Positions 13,731 to 25,150 of a stretch of DNA of 64,000 nucleotides are shown in pieces. The notes under the pieces were generated by a model, which was not told where the DNA came from, ran no database searches, and worked only from the letters and a program-made list of their open reading frames with translations. Each line of letters starts with the position of its first letter. Position 1 is the first letter of the stretch. The stretch is from Larus michahellis. Its lineage: Eukaryota > Chordata > Aves > Charadriiformes > Laridae. Location: NCBI RefSeq assembly GCF_964199755.1, contig NC_133896.1, positions 94,612,200 to 94,676,199 on the forward strand, in the 5' to 3' direction. The translations under genes and the position numbers were made by a program.

Positions 13731-13869
13731 CTTTTCAGCATTTCGCATTTCTTTCTTTTATTCTCACTCGAGAGATGCGGGAGGAGTTAGGAAGCTCAGG
13801 GACGGATGGGGGTTTCGTTTATCCTTTTTTTTCCCCCCCGCCTCGCCAGCTCTTGAAAGACCAGAAGAA

Positions 13870-14757
13870 AAACTAAGCCAAACATTTATTTTTCCGACGG
13901 CGTCTCCCTGCCCCTCTCCGCGGGACCGGTGAATTAACAAAACCGCACGTTACACACAACCCCTAAAAAAAAAAAAAGAAAAAAAATACAGAGAGAGAAA
14001 TAATAGAGAAGAAAGGAGGGAGCGACGCTTTGTCACCCCCGACCCTCGGCGGAACAAAGCCGGCCGCGCCGCGCCGGCTCCTCCGCGCCCCGGGCTCCGC
14101 GCAGCGCGCAGCGGGCGCCGGGCTCCGCGCCCCGGGCCCGGGAGCGGCGGGCGGCGGCGGCGGCTCGGCGGGCGGCGGCTCGGCGGGCCGCCGCGGGGAA
14201 GGAGAGGCCGAGGGGGCGGGGGAGAGGGGATAATCCCGGCTGGTGCTATCGCCCGCATCCCTTTTGTTATTTATCGCGATCGGGGAAGAGGAGGAAGAAG
14301 AGCGGGGGAGACGGCACTTTCCAGCGCAATTTCCCTCCCCCCTACCCCCCGAAAAAAAAAAACCCAACCCGACTGGCGGCAGCTGCCGGTGCATTGCAGC
14401 CCGCTGCCCCGAATTAACGGGCGGAGGCAGACTTTGATGGGGGAAAACGCTTTCTCTCCCCTGATGCGTCGTAAGTAACTTAAGTTGTTATTTATACTCC
14501 GCAAACAAACACGGCGATAACATCTCCCAGCTCTGGAGCACTGGAGGCCGCGGCGAGGGATGAGATCTGCCTTTCCCCATCCGAACAGGACACTTTTCCT
14601 CTCGTAATTTATTTGATTTGCTTTTTTGCCTTTTTTTTTTTTTTTTTAATTTTTCCATGCTCCGCTCCCGGAGGGTCATTTGAACTGTAAAGGAATCGCC
14701 GAGGGGGCGAGGGGACCTGGAGAGAGAAGCTGTCCGACCGACTCCGACGAGGTAAGC
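13870..14757 (+). promoter_or_regulatory. CpG-rich region and putative NHLH2 5' untranslated exon with splice donor
   Basis: The core (about 14030-14240) is extremely GC- and CpG-rich, with GGC runs, as expected for a CpG-island promoter. A strong donor, GAG|GTAAGC, lies at 14751/14752; an alternative GTAAGT lies at 14471. NHLH1/NHLH2 genes keep the whole coding sequence in one exon preceded by noncoding exon(s). A first exon here would give a gene of roughly 4.7 kb to the poly(A) signals, similar to the compact mammalian gene. The start site and the matching acceptor near 16.6-16.85 kb cannot be fixed from sequence. Possible acceptors are CCCAGCAG near 16660 and the pyrimidine-rich stretch ending in GGGAAG near 16848. 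Confidence 0.5.
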
Positions 14758-15267
14758 AGCCTTAACAATATATCCCTTTTCCAGGTAGCACGGGCACGGG
14801 TTTACTGAAAAGAAAAAATAAAATAGGGGAAAAAAAAAAAAAGCTTTTTTCCGGCTCAGCTCGCCAAAACATACCGTATGGATAAACCTAAACCAAACAG
14901 GAAAATTCAACACACACCGCAGAGAAACCTTTAAGCAACTTTCTCCAGGAAACCCCGCTGTAATCGCCTGTTTTCTTACAAGCGCCCTGCAAATCCTCCC
15001 TCTGTTCATGTGCTTTCGCATAAACCCCCTCGCTTGGATTTCAACTGAAAGATGATTTTAAACGTTTCCTATTTATTGTTTTGTTTTGTTTGGTTTGTTT
15101 TTTGTTTTTTTTTTCCAAGAGATCGCTGATACCTGCCCTGCGCGCTGGCCGGCTTTATTCCCTACCGCTGCCTTGCGGGCCTGATTAACGCTCCTTAATA
15201 AAAAGAGAAGAGGAAGCGTTTCCGATGGCCCTGGCAAGCGGCGGCCCTTTCCCGGGGAAGCAAGCGC

Positions 15268-15361
15268 CCTCCTCTCCTCTCCTCTCCTCTCCTCTCCTCT
15301 CCTCTCCTCTCCTCTCCTCTCCTCTCCTCTCCTCTCCTCTCCTCTCCTCTCCTCTCCTCTC
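15268..15361 (+). repeat. (CCTCT)n pentanucleotide microsatellite
   Basis: About 18 nearly perfect CCTCT units form a pure polypyrimidine/polypurine tract in the putative NHLH2 intron. Long ORFs on both strands across it (Arg/Glu-Gly and Ser/Pro-Leu repeats) are products of the repeat, not genes. Mirror symmetry makes triplex (H-DNA) formation possible. Confidence 0.97.
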
Positions 15362-15468
15362 CCCCTCCCTGGGCCTTTCCCCACGCGTGCCCGGCGTCTC
15401 GCCCCGTGGGGGGAGGCTTGGCTCTAGCCCTGCCTGGGAAGTATTCTTCCTGACCATCGTTTGATGTC

Positions 15469-15523
15469 GTATTATTATTATTATTACTACTACTACTATT
15501 ATTACTACCACTACTACTACTAC

Positions 15524-15562
<39 letters not shown>
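15469..15562 (+). repeat. (TTA)n/(TAC)n trinucleotide microsatellite
   Basis: About 31 triplets, with a pure ATT block, a mixed ACT/ATT centre and another pure ATT block ending at 15562. It encodes poly-Tyr in one strand and poly-Ile/Val in the other, which explains the ORFs seen there. Only about 100 bp separate it from the CCTCT satellite. Confidence 0.97.
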
Positions 15563-16158
15563 CGCTTTTTCATTTATTTTTCCCAACCGGGCCCGAGACC
15601 CGAGGGGGGACTTTGCCCGGAAACTTTACGTGGAAATACTCGGCAATCTGAATTCTGGGGAGGGAAGGGAGGAGGGTGCATCACCTCCTCCCTCAGGCTC
15701 GCTCTCCACCTTGCTCGGCACCCCAGCCGTACACACACACACACAAGCACACACGCATTTGTGTCCAAGGTTATTCACTAGTTGCCTGATGTATTGTTTT
15801 ATTACATGCCGGCATGTCCACGGGCGCGCTCGGATCTGTATTGCTGTCTACATGACAGATGGTGCTCTGTGAGGCCGCAAGAAGATACGATTCAATTTTC
15901 TTTTGAAAGGCACGTCCGCATTTATTTATTTATTTTGCTTTTCTCCCCCCCACCCCCATCCCCACCCCCACACCCTCCACCACCCCCTTTCGCGCCGGGA
16001 GGGGAGAGGAGGGAAAATTTAAAGGAATGGAAAAGTTCGGCCGCTGCTTTGGGGTTTTGCTTCTTCTTGAATCCCACGCTTAAAAAACGGAGACTCCAAA
16101 CATCCCCATTTGATCGCTGGCAAATCGCTATCCGCACAATTAGCAGCAGGAAAGGGGG

Positions 16159-16191
16159 AAAAAAAAAAAAGAAAAAAGAAAAAGAAAAAAA
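16159..16191 (+). repeat. A-rich low-complexity tract
   Basis: A-runs broken by single G bases, in the putative NHLH2 intron. No other signal. Confidence 0.85.
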
Positions 16192-16418
16192 GCAGGATCG
16201 CAGAGAAAAGAAAAACCGGAGGAGAGCCCAGCAGATACATCAGATCCCCTAGTTTTGATTGGGGATATAAATTTCCCCACCGGCCTTGTTATGTTTGGGG
16301 AGCCTTGAGCTGTATATTTAAAAGCATCATGCCTGTAGCTGGGATCCCACAGAGCGTTACCGAAAGATAAATGGTTAAGCGGAGATTGGTAGGGGAGGAA
16401 ATACGATATTAAAACTGC

Positions 16419-16446
16419 GGGGGGGTCGGGGGCGGGGGGGGGCGCG
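16419..16446 (+). repeat. G-quadruplex-type G-runs upstream of the NHLH2 coding exon
   Basis: Three or more long G-runs (7, 5 and about 9-10 G, separated by TC or C) lie within 28 bp, about 430 bp before the NHLH2 start codon. This is a strong G-quadruplex candidate on the + strand. Confidence 0.75.
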
Positions 16447-16867
16447 GAATCGACCTAATATCGAGCCACTGGATATTAGCTTGTTTGAAAAAAAAAAATA
16501 TATATATATTCTTTTATTGTTTTCCGGGCCTGTTCCTACAACCAAGCAAGCACGGGGAATAATGGGAGGAAGTATATCCCGCTGAAGCTGCCGTCAAAGG
16601 CTAGAAACGGGACGGTAAATGACGGGGCACCGCTCATCCCCGGTGTCGCTCCCAGCAGCGAGCGCTGCCCCCGAAGGAGCAGCCGCCCGCCCGCCCGCCC
16701 CCCTCGGTGCCCACCGGCGGCGGGGCCAGGGCGCGGAGACCCACATCTCCCCGTCCCTGCCCTTCTCCCTGCCCCCCTGTACCCGCCCCGGTGCCGGCGG
16801 GGCCGTGGCGCTGACCCCCTTCTCTCTCCTTCTCTGTCCCGGGAAGGCTCCTCCGCCCCCCGCCAAG

Positions 16868-17338
16868 ATGATGCTTAGCCCGGACCAAGCTGCCGACTCC
16901 GACCACCCCTCCTCGGCTCCCTCCGACCCGGAGTCCCTGGGCGGCCCGGACACCCAGGCTCTCGGATGCTGCGTCTCCGACCCGGAGCCCACCGAAGCCG
17001 GCGGCGGTGGCGGTGGCGGCGGCGGCGAGGGCCGTGGCGGCGGCGGTGGCGGCGGCGGCGGCGGCGGCGGCGGGGAGGGCCGGGTCGGGTGCCGTCCCGG
17101 GCTGCACCCACCGCCGCTGAGCCGGGAGGAGAAGCGGCGGCGGCGACGCGCCACGGCCAAGTACCGCTCGGCCCACGCCACCCGTGAGCGGATCCGGGTA
17201 GAGGCCTTCAACCTGGCCTTCGCCGAGCTGCGCAAGCTGCTGCCCACCCTGCCCCCCGACAAGAAGCTCTCCAAGATCGAGATCCTGCGCCTCGCCATCT
17301 GCTACATCTCCTATCTCAACCACGTCCTGGACGTGTAG
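16868..17338 (+). CDS. NHLH2: Nescient helix-loop-helix 2 (neuronal bHLH transcription factor), complete coding exon
   Basis: Class II basic helix-loop-helix transcription factor (NSCL-2/HEN2) acting in the nucleus of developing neurons and in hypothalamic neurons that control reproduction and body weight. It binds E-box DNA with E-protein partners. The frame gives 156 residues. The N-terminus starts [16 protein letters not shown], as in mammalian NHLH2. Residues 86-98 are a basic cluster (REEKRRRRR), and the bHLH domain runs from about 98 to 150 and ends [10 protein letters not shown] at the C-terminus. The start at 16868 fits the family N-terminus and has A at -3 (CCAAGATGA); a second ATG follows directly. 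Mammalian NHLH2 is 135 residues; the extra length is two polyglycine runs (residues 45-53 and 57-69). The frame stays open for 83 codons upstream, back to a stop at 16616, but that part shows no family similarity. Recognition is from sequence memory and is firm. Confidence 0.97.
   Translation: MMLSPDQAADSDHPSSAPSDPESLGGPDTQALGCCVSDPEPTEAGGGGGGGGGEGRGGGGGGGGGGGGGEGRVGCRPGLHPPPLSREEKRRRRRATAKYRSAHATRERIRVEAFNLAFAELRKLLPTLPPDKKLSKIEILRLAICYISYLNHVLDV
17000..17083 (+). repeat. NHLH2: GGC repeat encoding two polyglycine runs in NHLH2
   Basis: Nine Gly codons (residues 45-53), then Glu-Gly-Arg, 13 Gly codons (57-69) and a second Glu-Gly-Arg. Nearly all are GGC, with a few GGT and one GGG. The duplicated 'polyG-EGR' pattern suggests one module copied by slippage. 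Mammalian NHLH2 has only an acidic/glycine-containing linker here. Confidence 0.95.
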
Positions 17339-18635
17339 CTCCCGACCGCCCCGACGGACCCACGGGGCTCCGGGCATCCCCTCCTCCCGCCCACCCTCCC
17401 CCCCCATCCCCCCATCCCCCCCCAACCCCGCCGACGCCGGGGAACCGCCCCTCCCCCCCCCCCCCCCCAAAACCCGCCGCCCCGGGTCCGGCGGCGAGGG
17501 CAGCGGCGGGCAGCGCCTTCCCGGGGGTCGGGTGTCCCCGCAGCCTCCCCTCTCTCCCCGGGGCTTCTCCCGCAGGGTCGCGGTGTGGCCGGCGGCGGAG
17601 AGCCCGTTTGTTCGAAGAGAAGTGTAAAACCGGATTGTTTCTTCAGGCTGTCAAGTGCCCCTTTATATATATCCAAAAACATCTACTTGTGACCTTAAAC
17701 GTGTGACCCATGGGTGCAGTTAAAAATAACTATTTTTTATTTATGGTAGAAGGAGTTGACAATTTATTTTTTTCAAGATTTATTTATTTTTCAGAGTGGT
17801 GGCAATTTTACTTTGGATACTTTGTGCCAATTGTTTTCTATAGTCGGGTGTTTACACTTTCTCCTGTGGAATATTATGTTTAACTTGATGAGTGTTTGTT
17901 GGGATCAATACCGTGTTCCTTTTCCTTATTTTTTAATTTATTTTTTCCCTCCAATTATATTGCACTTGTGTACGACAAACCTCCCCTTCCTCCCTGTTTA
18001 TATTTTATATATGCCAAGGCATTTGTTCTTGACCTTTTTTCTTTCTTTTCTCGTGTGGGATCGACAACCACTAGCACTTAACTAGGAGAGGTTTTTTTAA
18101 AACTTGTTGTTATTCTGATCTATAGTTATGTCTGAAAAGTACTTTGCAAATCGTTTATAAGGGAAGTAGTTTCTTTGTGGGTATATATGTGCGTGCGTGT
18201 ACACATGCATGTGTGTGGGAGTGAGCGTGGGCGTGTATGTGTGTGGTATATTTTTAGGAAAGGACATTTTTCCTAAAAAAAAAAAAAAAAAAAAAGAGAA
18301 AGAAAAGTAAATCCAGGACTGCTTTCCTTTGTGACAACCAAAAAAATTCTATAACCTGAAAAATGTTTCATGTTCTTTGCTGTGAATCTCTTAAGACAAG
18401 AAGCGCATTTTAGGGACGAAAGAGAAAAAGAGAAAAAACACATCTGCTATCCAAAGATTTTAGTCTTTTTCAGGGTTTTTTTGTGTGTCTCTGTTGCTTT
18501 ATATAATGCAATATTTTGTAGTGAAAATAGATAAATCTGGTTTCTATCTGATGCGTTTTTCATATCTCTCATGAATGGTGAGCTGTTTTGCATATAAATA
18601 AAAGTATCAAATAAAAGCTGTTTTTTCCTAATTAT
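17339..18635 (+). other. NHLH2: NHLH2 3' untranslated region
   Basis: A GC- and C-run-rich start (17339-17600) turns abruptly into AT-rich sequence with many ATTTA/TTATTTAT motifs (17715-17960). This is typical of a long, labile 3' UTR for a regulatory gene. It contains a TG-rich stretch (18185-18245) and a 21-A run (18275-18295). Its end is set by the poly(A) signals at 18597-18615; the exact cleavage site is an estimate. Confidence 0.75.
18597..18615 (+). terminator. NHLH2: Tandem AATAAA polyadenylation signals of NHLH2
   Basis: Two perfect AATAAA hexamers (18597-18602 and 18610-18615) are followed within 30 bp by T-rich and GT-rich sequence suited to a downstream element. This places the 3' end of the transcript near 18630. 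Confidence 0.85.
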
Positions 18636-21600
18636 TCTTCCCTGTTGGTCTTTCTATAAGACGGAGATGTGATGCCCTTCCGAGTAAGGATTGCAAAGGC
18701 TTCTCGAGTCGTGTGGTGGGAAAGCTTCAACAGGTTACCTGCCTCTTCCTAAGGAGACTCAGGCTGCGGTCCCTCCAACACAGCTCCCCTGCTCCAGCCG
18801 CTCACAGCGGGCCACGCTGCCCAAGTGCAGAGGGGACACAGGACCGTTACTTTCACTTTCTCCCGGCACATTTTCAAAGTTCAGGCTGTAAAATCAATCC
18901 TGATGCTTGCAAGCACCTGTTTTGCCACACCGCTCTTCGATACCTACAACTTTGCAACCAAAACGTACATGTTTCCTCCTGTCTGAGTGCACCGGATTTT
19001 CTTTCTCTTGTTTAAATCGAGTTTTGATCCCTCTCTGGCCAGGTCCAATTCTACTGAAACCACGTAAAAGATCTTGGGCCCTTTCCCTGTTTTTGAAAAA
19101 CTCAACTATGCTCCTTTATACAAGGCTTCGCTGCCAAAGCCTGTCATTTGAAACATGGCACAGATACGGACTCACTAACAGACGGGTTACTACCTGAGTA
19201 ACGTGAGACACCTGTGCTATCTCATTTATCAAACCCTTTTCTTGTTTACCGCAAGGGGTTAATTCTACCTATAATTTGAATATTGCCATTGACTCTAGCC
19301 GCTGCCTTCAGTAGAAAGCAAGTCCATTGTTACTTGCTTTAGAGATAAAGCCCTTCTTCCCCCCCACCCCCCATTTTTATGGCTGACACTTGCGCAGTGG
19401 TTTAATTAAGTGTGGGCTTGACCAGCTGAAAAGCTCCATGCAGAAAACCTGTCAGAGAGGCTGTTAATTCCACTTTCTACGCATGCACGTTTCCCACGTC
19501 CCAAGGGAGCAGACACAGACTGGGTAGTTCGATGCACAGTTTTCAAATCCTGCATCTTTCGGGGCTGAAATAACTCCACCAACTTTGGAGCTGGTTTTCT
19601 TTGGGGCAGGCTTGTTTCTTAGGTTCTGTCAGCATCTGGACACTGGGTGGAGTTTGATGCTAATTGCCTGAGCGACGTTATTAATCCTGCCATCCAGCAA
19701 GCCTTCGCCCTACCAACATTCAGGAGGACTTAGTTGATAAAAAGATTAACGTGTTATTTCTTTCTTGAAGGTGGGAATGCACGTTTGAGGGAAGAGAGTG
19801 CTCTGCAATACCTCACTGTAAAGTACGGTGTCGGCAGTCACTGGCGGTTGATTGAGGCACACAGGGTATGGGATAAGGAGGTGCGAACACTGTGTTCCCC
19901 CTGGCCACACTCCCCACCTCTGGGGGTGTTGCAAACACATCAGGTCGCAGGTTGAGAGACCTTAAGTTCTGTCCCTGCAGGGTGGACCCAGGAGCCGTTA
20001 CTATCCCAGAGGTGTCGCAGGTCTCAAGGCCCCAGCCACGGGACCCTGTGCCCAAGTGACGAGCCAGGGAGCCCTCTGTGTTGTGAGCATGGGAGAAGGT
20101 AGCGTGGAGCTGCCTGGGAACAGCTCAGGTTTGGAAGTAAAAGAATATTCTCTGGGTCATCCTGTTCCCACCATCCCCTGGGAAAACAGAGAGGCTGCTT
20201 GCGCTCAGAGAGGGGGCAGGGAGGGGTCTGCTTTTGATGGTATCCACAGGATTGAGTCTCAAGTTTAACCTGCAGAAGGATCAGGGCACTTGACCTGAAG
20301 ATGTGTGCTTTTCTCCCAAAGGTTTATCTGATGGAAGAAATTGCTTCTCCCTACAGGCCCTGTCTCTCTTTCTTCCGCTCACCACTTTGCTTATGTCCTC
20401 TCACTGCCATAACATCAGCCCAATCACTTCTATTTTCCCTGCTGGCATCAAGAAGGAAACTCATTCTCGTCTAGCAGCTGATGACTGTTGAAGACAAAAT
20501 GTAGGTTTTGCTGCCCCATCCCACTCCTTTTTTATTCTTGAGAAAGATCTGTGTAGATTGTACAAGTTACAAGGCCAATGCAATAAAAAGGCTGCATGGC
20601 TAAGTGCTCAAAAGTCTGGATTTCTGAAGAACGGGTAAACAACCTTAACTCCATCTCATTGCAAGTCTGCGTTAGACAGCAATAAAGTCTAATTATGTAA
20701 TCAAAGTTACTTTGCTGACATCTATGTTCCCTCAGCAATACAAGAATGAATGACCTTGCACAATATTATAGGAGGAGTAGGGTGGAACTGCTTCAGTGGA
20801 AGGTTACATCATGCACGACCAATCCAACAATTGGGAGGGAAGAAACACAGAATTAATATTTACTGGGGTTTTAGGGATTAAAGCTAAGATTAGTGCTACA
20901 TTCAGATACCTTTCTTTCACATTTAAAGAGAAGCTCATCTTACGAACCATGAAAGAAAGCATACTCAAAGACAGAGAAGGCAGAGCACTGCCTCTGCACC
21001 TTTAGCTGAGGCTGAAAGAGGTGCTTTAAATCTGACTTAACTGAATATATAAAACATGGCATGGAAACCTCCAGCATTCACAGAGAGGAAGTACTTCCAA
21101 TGGGTAGATCTAGAATATCCCAGTACTACCGATATCCAGCACACCCTTAACGTAAGGCAGTAACACCTATTAAGACACATTTGCAGACCTATATGGACAG
21201 ACATGGACATATGGCACAATACACATTCACATTGGTATCGTTAGGAAACAGGGCATCTAATGCATTCACTTGAACCCTGGAAATGGATCCTGACCCTGAA
21301 ACTGTGAATGAGAACAGAGAGCAAGCCAAAAGTAACTTCTACAAATAAATGCACTGATTTCCACAGGACCGTACAGCTAAGGGAGGGCTGTTTCTCTGAG
21401 GATCATACACTTTCCTAGAGCACAAAATATTCCAAAATATAGACTTGCATTTATGCTGCTATTAGATATGCATATACAAAAGGAAGGATTTCTAGACACA
21501 GACCATGATTCTAACTCACCAGCAAAGTGCATTCAGGAACACACTACTCACCGGCCTTATCGCTTGTGTTAAAAAGTGGGCGAACCAGGTAGGATATTAC

Positions 21601-23869
21601 AACTGATACTTCAAGGGGAGAAATTCTGAGGGTCTTGGATGTGATTTGATCTCTTTGCTGTGTTTCTAGCGAAGAGTGTGTCTGTGTATGAGAGAGAGAT
21701 GGGAGGGTGGGGAGCTGAAGAGGATGCTGTATATGAAATTCAACAAAGAAATGGATCGTTTCCATTATATAGCCATGAAGAAATACCAGCGACGTTCTGT
21801 CTATCTATTCACGTACCTAGCCATCTAGCCATCCTGTAACCCAATTAACCCAGTCCTTTTAGGGTGAATAAATGTGTTCTGATATCAGCCATTATTTTTC
21901 AGTACTCTCAGTTTATTCTCCAGGGTGGGACAGATCAATAACCACAATAAGCAACCAACCCAAAAGGAAAAGGCAATCTCCTGGCACTACTTATTTATTT
22001 CTTCAGAGGCGATTTTGTTTTTCCTGCCTCTTCCCCTGGTGACGGATTTTGCCTTTCCTGCCCAGAATGGCCGTGTTGTTTTATCCTGGGCTCTATTTGC
22101 ATGTGGGCTTCAGATTCGTCTTTGGCTCCTTGCACGGTTTGGGATGAGACCCTCCCGTCCCCAGAGAGGGGGGCAGGTGTTGCTCCAGTCGAGCGAATGG
22201 AACCAAATTACAGGACCGTCTGTCGCCTCCTCTGGGAGCCGGCGGAGGGAGGGGAAGAAGGGGAGGGGAGTGGGATGCCGTATGACAGAAAAGAAAAGCA
22301 GAACATCATACTGATGCCGATAAGAGCTTGAAAACATGAGTCACCCCAGCCCACGGCCCCACCCAAAACCAGGCAGCAGCCACCTGAAAGAGAAATGTCA
22401 GGAGCAGAGACAGAAATAAATCAGTCACTGGGCTGGAATAACTCAGGCTTCAAATGAAAGACAGCTCAGACCCCGTCCACTTTCAGCCACAGGAGCGCGA
22501 GAACAAAGTTGGACCAGCTAACGCTGCTTTTTTTTTTTTCTCAGCTCCCTGCTGGGTGCTTTGATGTCTCCTCCCTCTCCTTCCAGAGCAGGCTCCTCTT
22601 CCCACCACCACGCTTTGATGCCTCCCCCCTGTCCCTCCAGAGCTGGCTCCTCTGCTCTCCGCCAGCTCCTGGCAGCCCAGCTCTGTGTGTAACTCGTTGC
22701 CTCCCCTGCCTCTGTCTGCTCTTCCTGGCCTCCCCCCCACAGCCGCGTTGCCCTTTGAGGTCCCTGAGAGTTGCACGACCGTGGGGAGGTCCTGCTCCTC
22801 CATCGCTGTGAGCCCGTGCCCTGCAGCGCAGCCGCTCCTTGCTCCCGCAGGGAGCTGCTTGGAGCTCCAGCTCAGGAGCAGAGCGGCAGGGCTGGTCGCT
22901 CGCCTCCTCTCTCATCTGTGCAGACTTCTGCCCAATCGGCCTGAGAGAGCAGGTGATGTTACGGAAGTTACACTCTTCTCGCACCCCCATGGCTGATTCA
23001 GGCTTTCTTAGTGATTTCATACAAAAAACCCCACTTGTTTTCAGTGCTTTAACCTCCCAGGCTCTCCTGCACGCTCACAGACACACACGTGTGTGCAAGG
23101 ATAGCTCCCGGTGTGGCAGGGCACAGGGTCGCTTGGAAAGCGACAGGTGACAGTTGTACTGAAACGTGAAGGCGATCAGAGAAGAGAAAGCTGCTCTGGG
23201 GAGAATTCAGAGGAGACCTGGGAGAAGGGATGAAAAAAGGTGTCGTTAAAAGTGCTTAAATCAAAGCAAAAGCAGCGCAGGGTGAAAGAGAGAAAGGCAG
23301 AAGGAGCCAGGTGGAAGGACAACATCAATCAGACTGGGCATAACGCGAGGGATTTTGCAGGAGGGTGGTGGGCTCCACAAGTGAACCTGGGGCATACGCA
23401 GATGGAGCAATGAGGGAAAAAGCACATGAAAAGGCAGGCAACAAACATGAGAAAAGACGGCTGCAGAAAGCGTGAGGAAGGGGAAGGGTATGAGCAGCTG
23501 GGTAGAGCTCCTGGTATGGGACGATGAGGAGAAGATGCTCCGGCGAGCCAGAGGTGGCTGATTCAGGGGGTTAGAAGTGATTTCCATCCAGGCAGGGAGG
23601 GAACTGAAAGGAGTCATTAATTAGACATTCAAGACTACTGAGGAGAGATCACCACAACTTTAATTGTGGCCAGAGTGATGGACTGGCACAAGAACATTTT
23701 TTCAAGGACCAAAAAACAAGGAAGGGGTTTGTCATATAACATCTATCGTCCAGAGAAGTCTTCTGTCATTCTTCTCCCTCAAATATCTTCTGTGCGTGGA
23801 AGTGGCAGAACGATTTGCAAACCTCAGGGCTAGAGCTCAGCACAGGCTCACAGACAAGATAAACACAGA
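18636..23869. other. Intergenic DNA downstream of NHLH2
   Basis: No gene, CR1 or LTR was recognised. Frames are short and lack domains. The segment 22100-22950 is GC- and purine/pyrimidine-biased, with overlapping ORFs on both strands of no known similarity. Confidence 0.55.
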
Positions 23870-24146
23870 GAAAGAAAAGAAAAGAAAAGAAAAGAAAAGA
23901 AAAGAAAAGAAAGAAAAGAAAAGAAAAGAAAAGAAAAGAAAAGAAAAGAAAAGAAAAGAAAAGAAAAGAAAAGAAAAGAAAAGAAAAGAAGAAAAGAAAA
24001 GAAAAGAAAAGAAAAGAAAAGAAAAGAAAAGAAAAGAAAAGAAAAGAAAAGAAAAGAAAAGAAAAGAAAAGAAAAGAAAAGAAAAGAAAAGAAAAGAAAA
24101 GAAAAGAAAAGAAAAGAAAAGAAAAGAAAAGAAAAGAAAAGAAAAG
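23870..24146 (+). repeat. (AAAAG)n pentanucleotide satellite, about 55 units
   Basis: A 277-bp homopurine tract of AAAAG units with two short phase slips (near 23910 and 23990), otherwise nearly perfect. ORFs across it on both strands (Lys/Arg/Glu repeats and Ser/Phe/Leu repeats) are artefacts. Its length and purity suggest strong length polymorphism. Confidence 0.98.
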
Positions 24147-24914
24147 CAGAGCAGGAGAGAGCAGAATTTCTCTATGTGCAGACACAACGTTCAAAGACAA
24201 CTCTTCCCCACATCTCAGACTCAACACTCCCAACATCAAGGGTCTTCTGCCCATTTAAACAATCTCAAGATTTAAGACAGGCTTCAAGGCTTTCCCAGAA
24301 AAGACCCCCATAGGGTAGAGCCACAGACCTGTGTTGGACTCTTGTTATTCCGGATAATAACAAGAAGGACTGACCATGAAAAATTGCAGCAGGACTGTGC
24401 AAGACTGATAAAATAGCACAAGAAATTCCATCTAAATAAAGCGATAAGGTGATTCACACAGGGAAGAACATTTCTAGCTTCACATATAACTGATAGGTCC
24501 TGAGCCAACCCTAGAAGCAAGATCTTGTAGTTATGATATATTGTTTCGTGATAACATCGGCTTGGTTCCTGGTGACATGGAAAAAGAAAATGAAATGTCA
24601 GATATTATTATCACTGTAGAGAGAACAGAACAGGTAGAGAACAAGACAGAGAGCATTATTATGCCACTGCATTAAACTGAACTAAGCCTGTATCCTGAAT
24701 AGCATGTGCCACTCTGGTCCTCCAGTCTTTCAGTAAGAATTCAGTAGGAGTGCAAAAGCATCTGAGAATGGCAGCAAGGGTAACCCTGGAGTAGCTTCCA
24801 CACAACAAATCACTAAGTGAAAAGGACTGAGTCAGTGGTGATTTAACAGAAAGCTGTCGTATCCCAGTTAAGAAGGGGATGGTGGAAAGGGATCGGTTGT
24901 TCCTTGTCTCTTCC
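24147..24914. other. Intergenic DNA
   Basis: No gene or repeat family was recognised between the AAAAG satellite and the following CR1 fragment. Confidence 0.5.
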
Positions 24915-25150
24915 AATACAATTTGATAGCAGGAGGCATCAAATGAAACTGGAGGGTGCCACGTTCAGAACAAATAAAAGGAGGTCTCTCATCACACCAT
25001 GTGCAGTAAAGCTGTGGAACTCCTTCCTCAGGATGTTGTGAAAGCAAAAATGTTAAAGAAGTTCAAGGGCAGAAAGCTCATGGAAGAGAAATCTGCCGAG
25101 GATTTTTAAATGTGTAGAAGCTGCTTCCAACTCAGGCTCTCCTCAAGCCA
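24915..25150 (+). mobile_element. Old CR1 LINE fragment
   Basis: The sequence reads like an ancient CR1 3' region. It has GAAACTGGAGGGTGCCACG, then an ACAAATAAAAGGAGGTCTCT phrase, then AAGCTGTGGAACTCCTTCCT followed by a 'gttgtgaaagc' phrase. These are diverged versions of the conserved CR1 string in that order. The copy is 5' truncated and its 3' end is degraded. Boundaries are approximate. Confidence 0.75.

Noticed and set aside
15073-15781. ORFs with Arg-Gly-Glu, Ser-Pro-Leu, poly-Tyr or poly-Ile
   Set aside because: They are products of the CCTCT and TTA microsatellites.
16594-17470. Long ORFs antisense or out of frame to NHLH2 (up to 278 codons)
   Set aside because: High GC and GGC repeats remove stop codons; they have no family similarity and are shadows of NHLH2.
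23766-24275. Long ORFs on both strands with Lys/Arg/Glu or Ser/Phe/Leu repeats
   Set aside because: They are translations of the AAAAG satellite.
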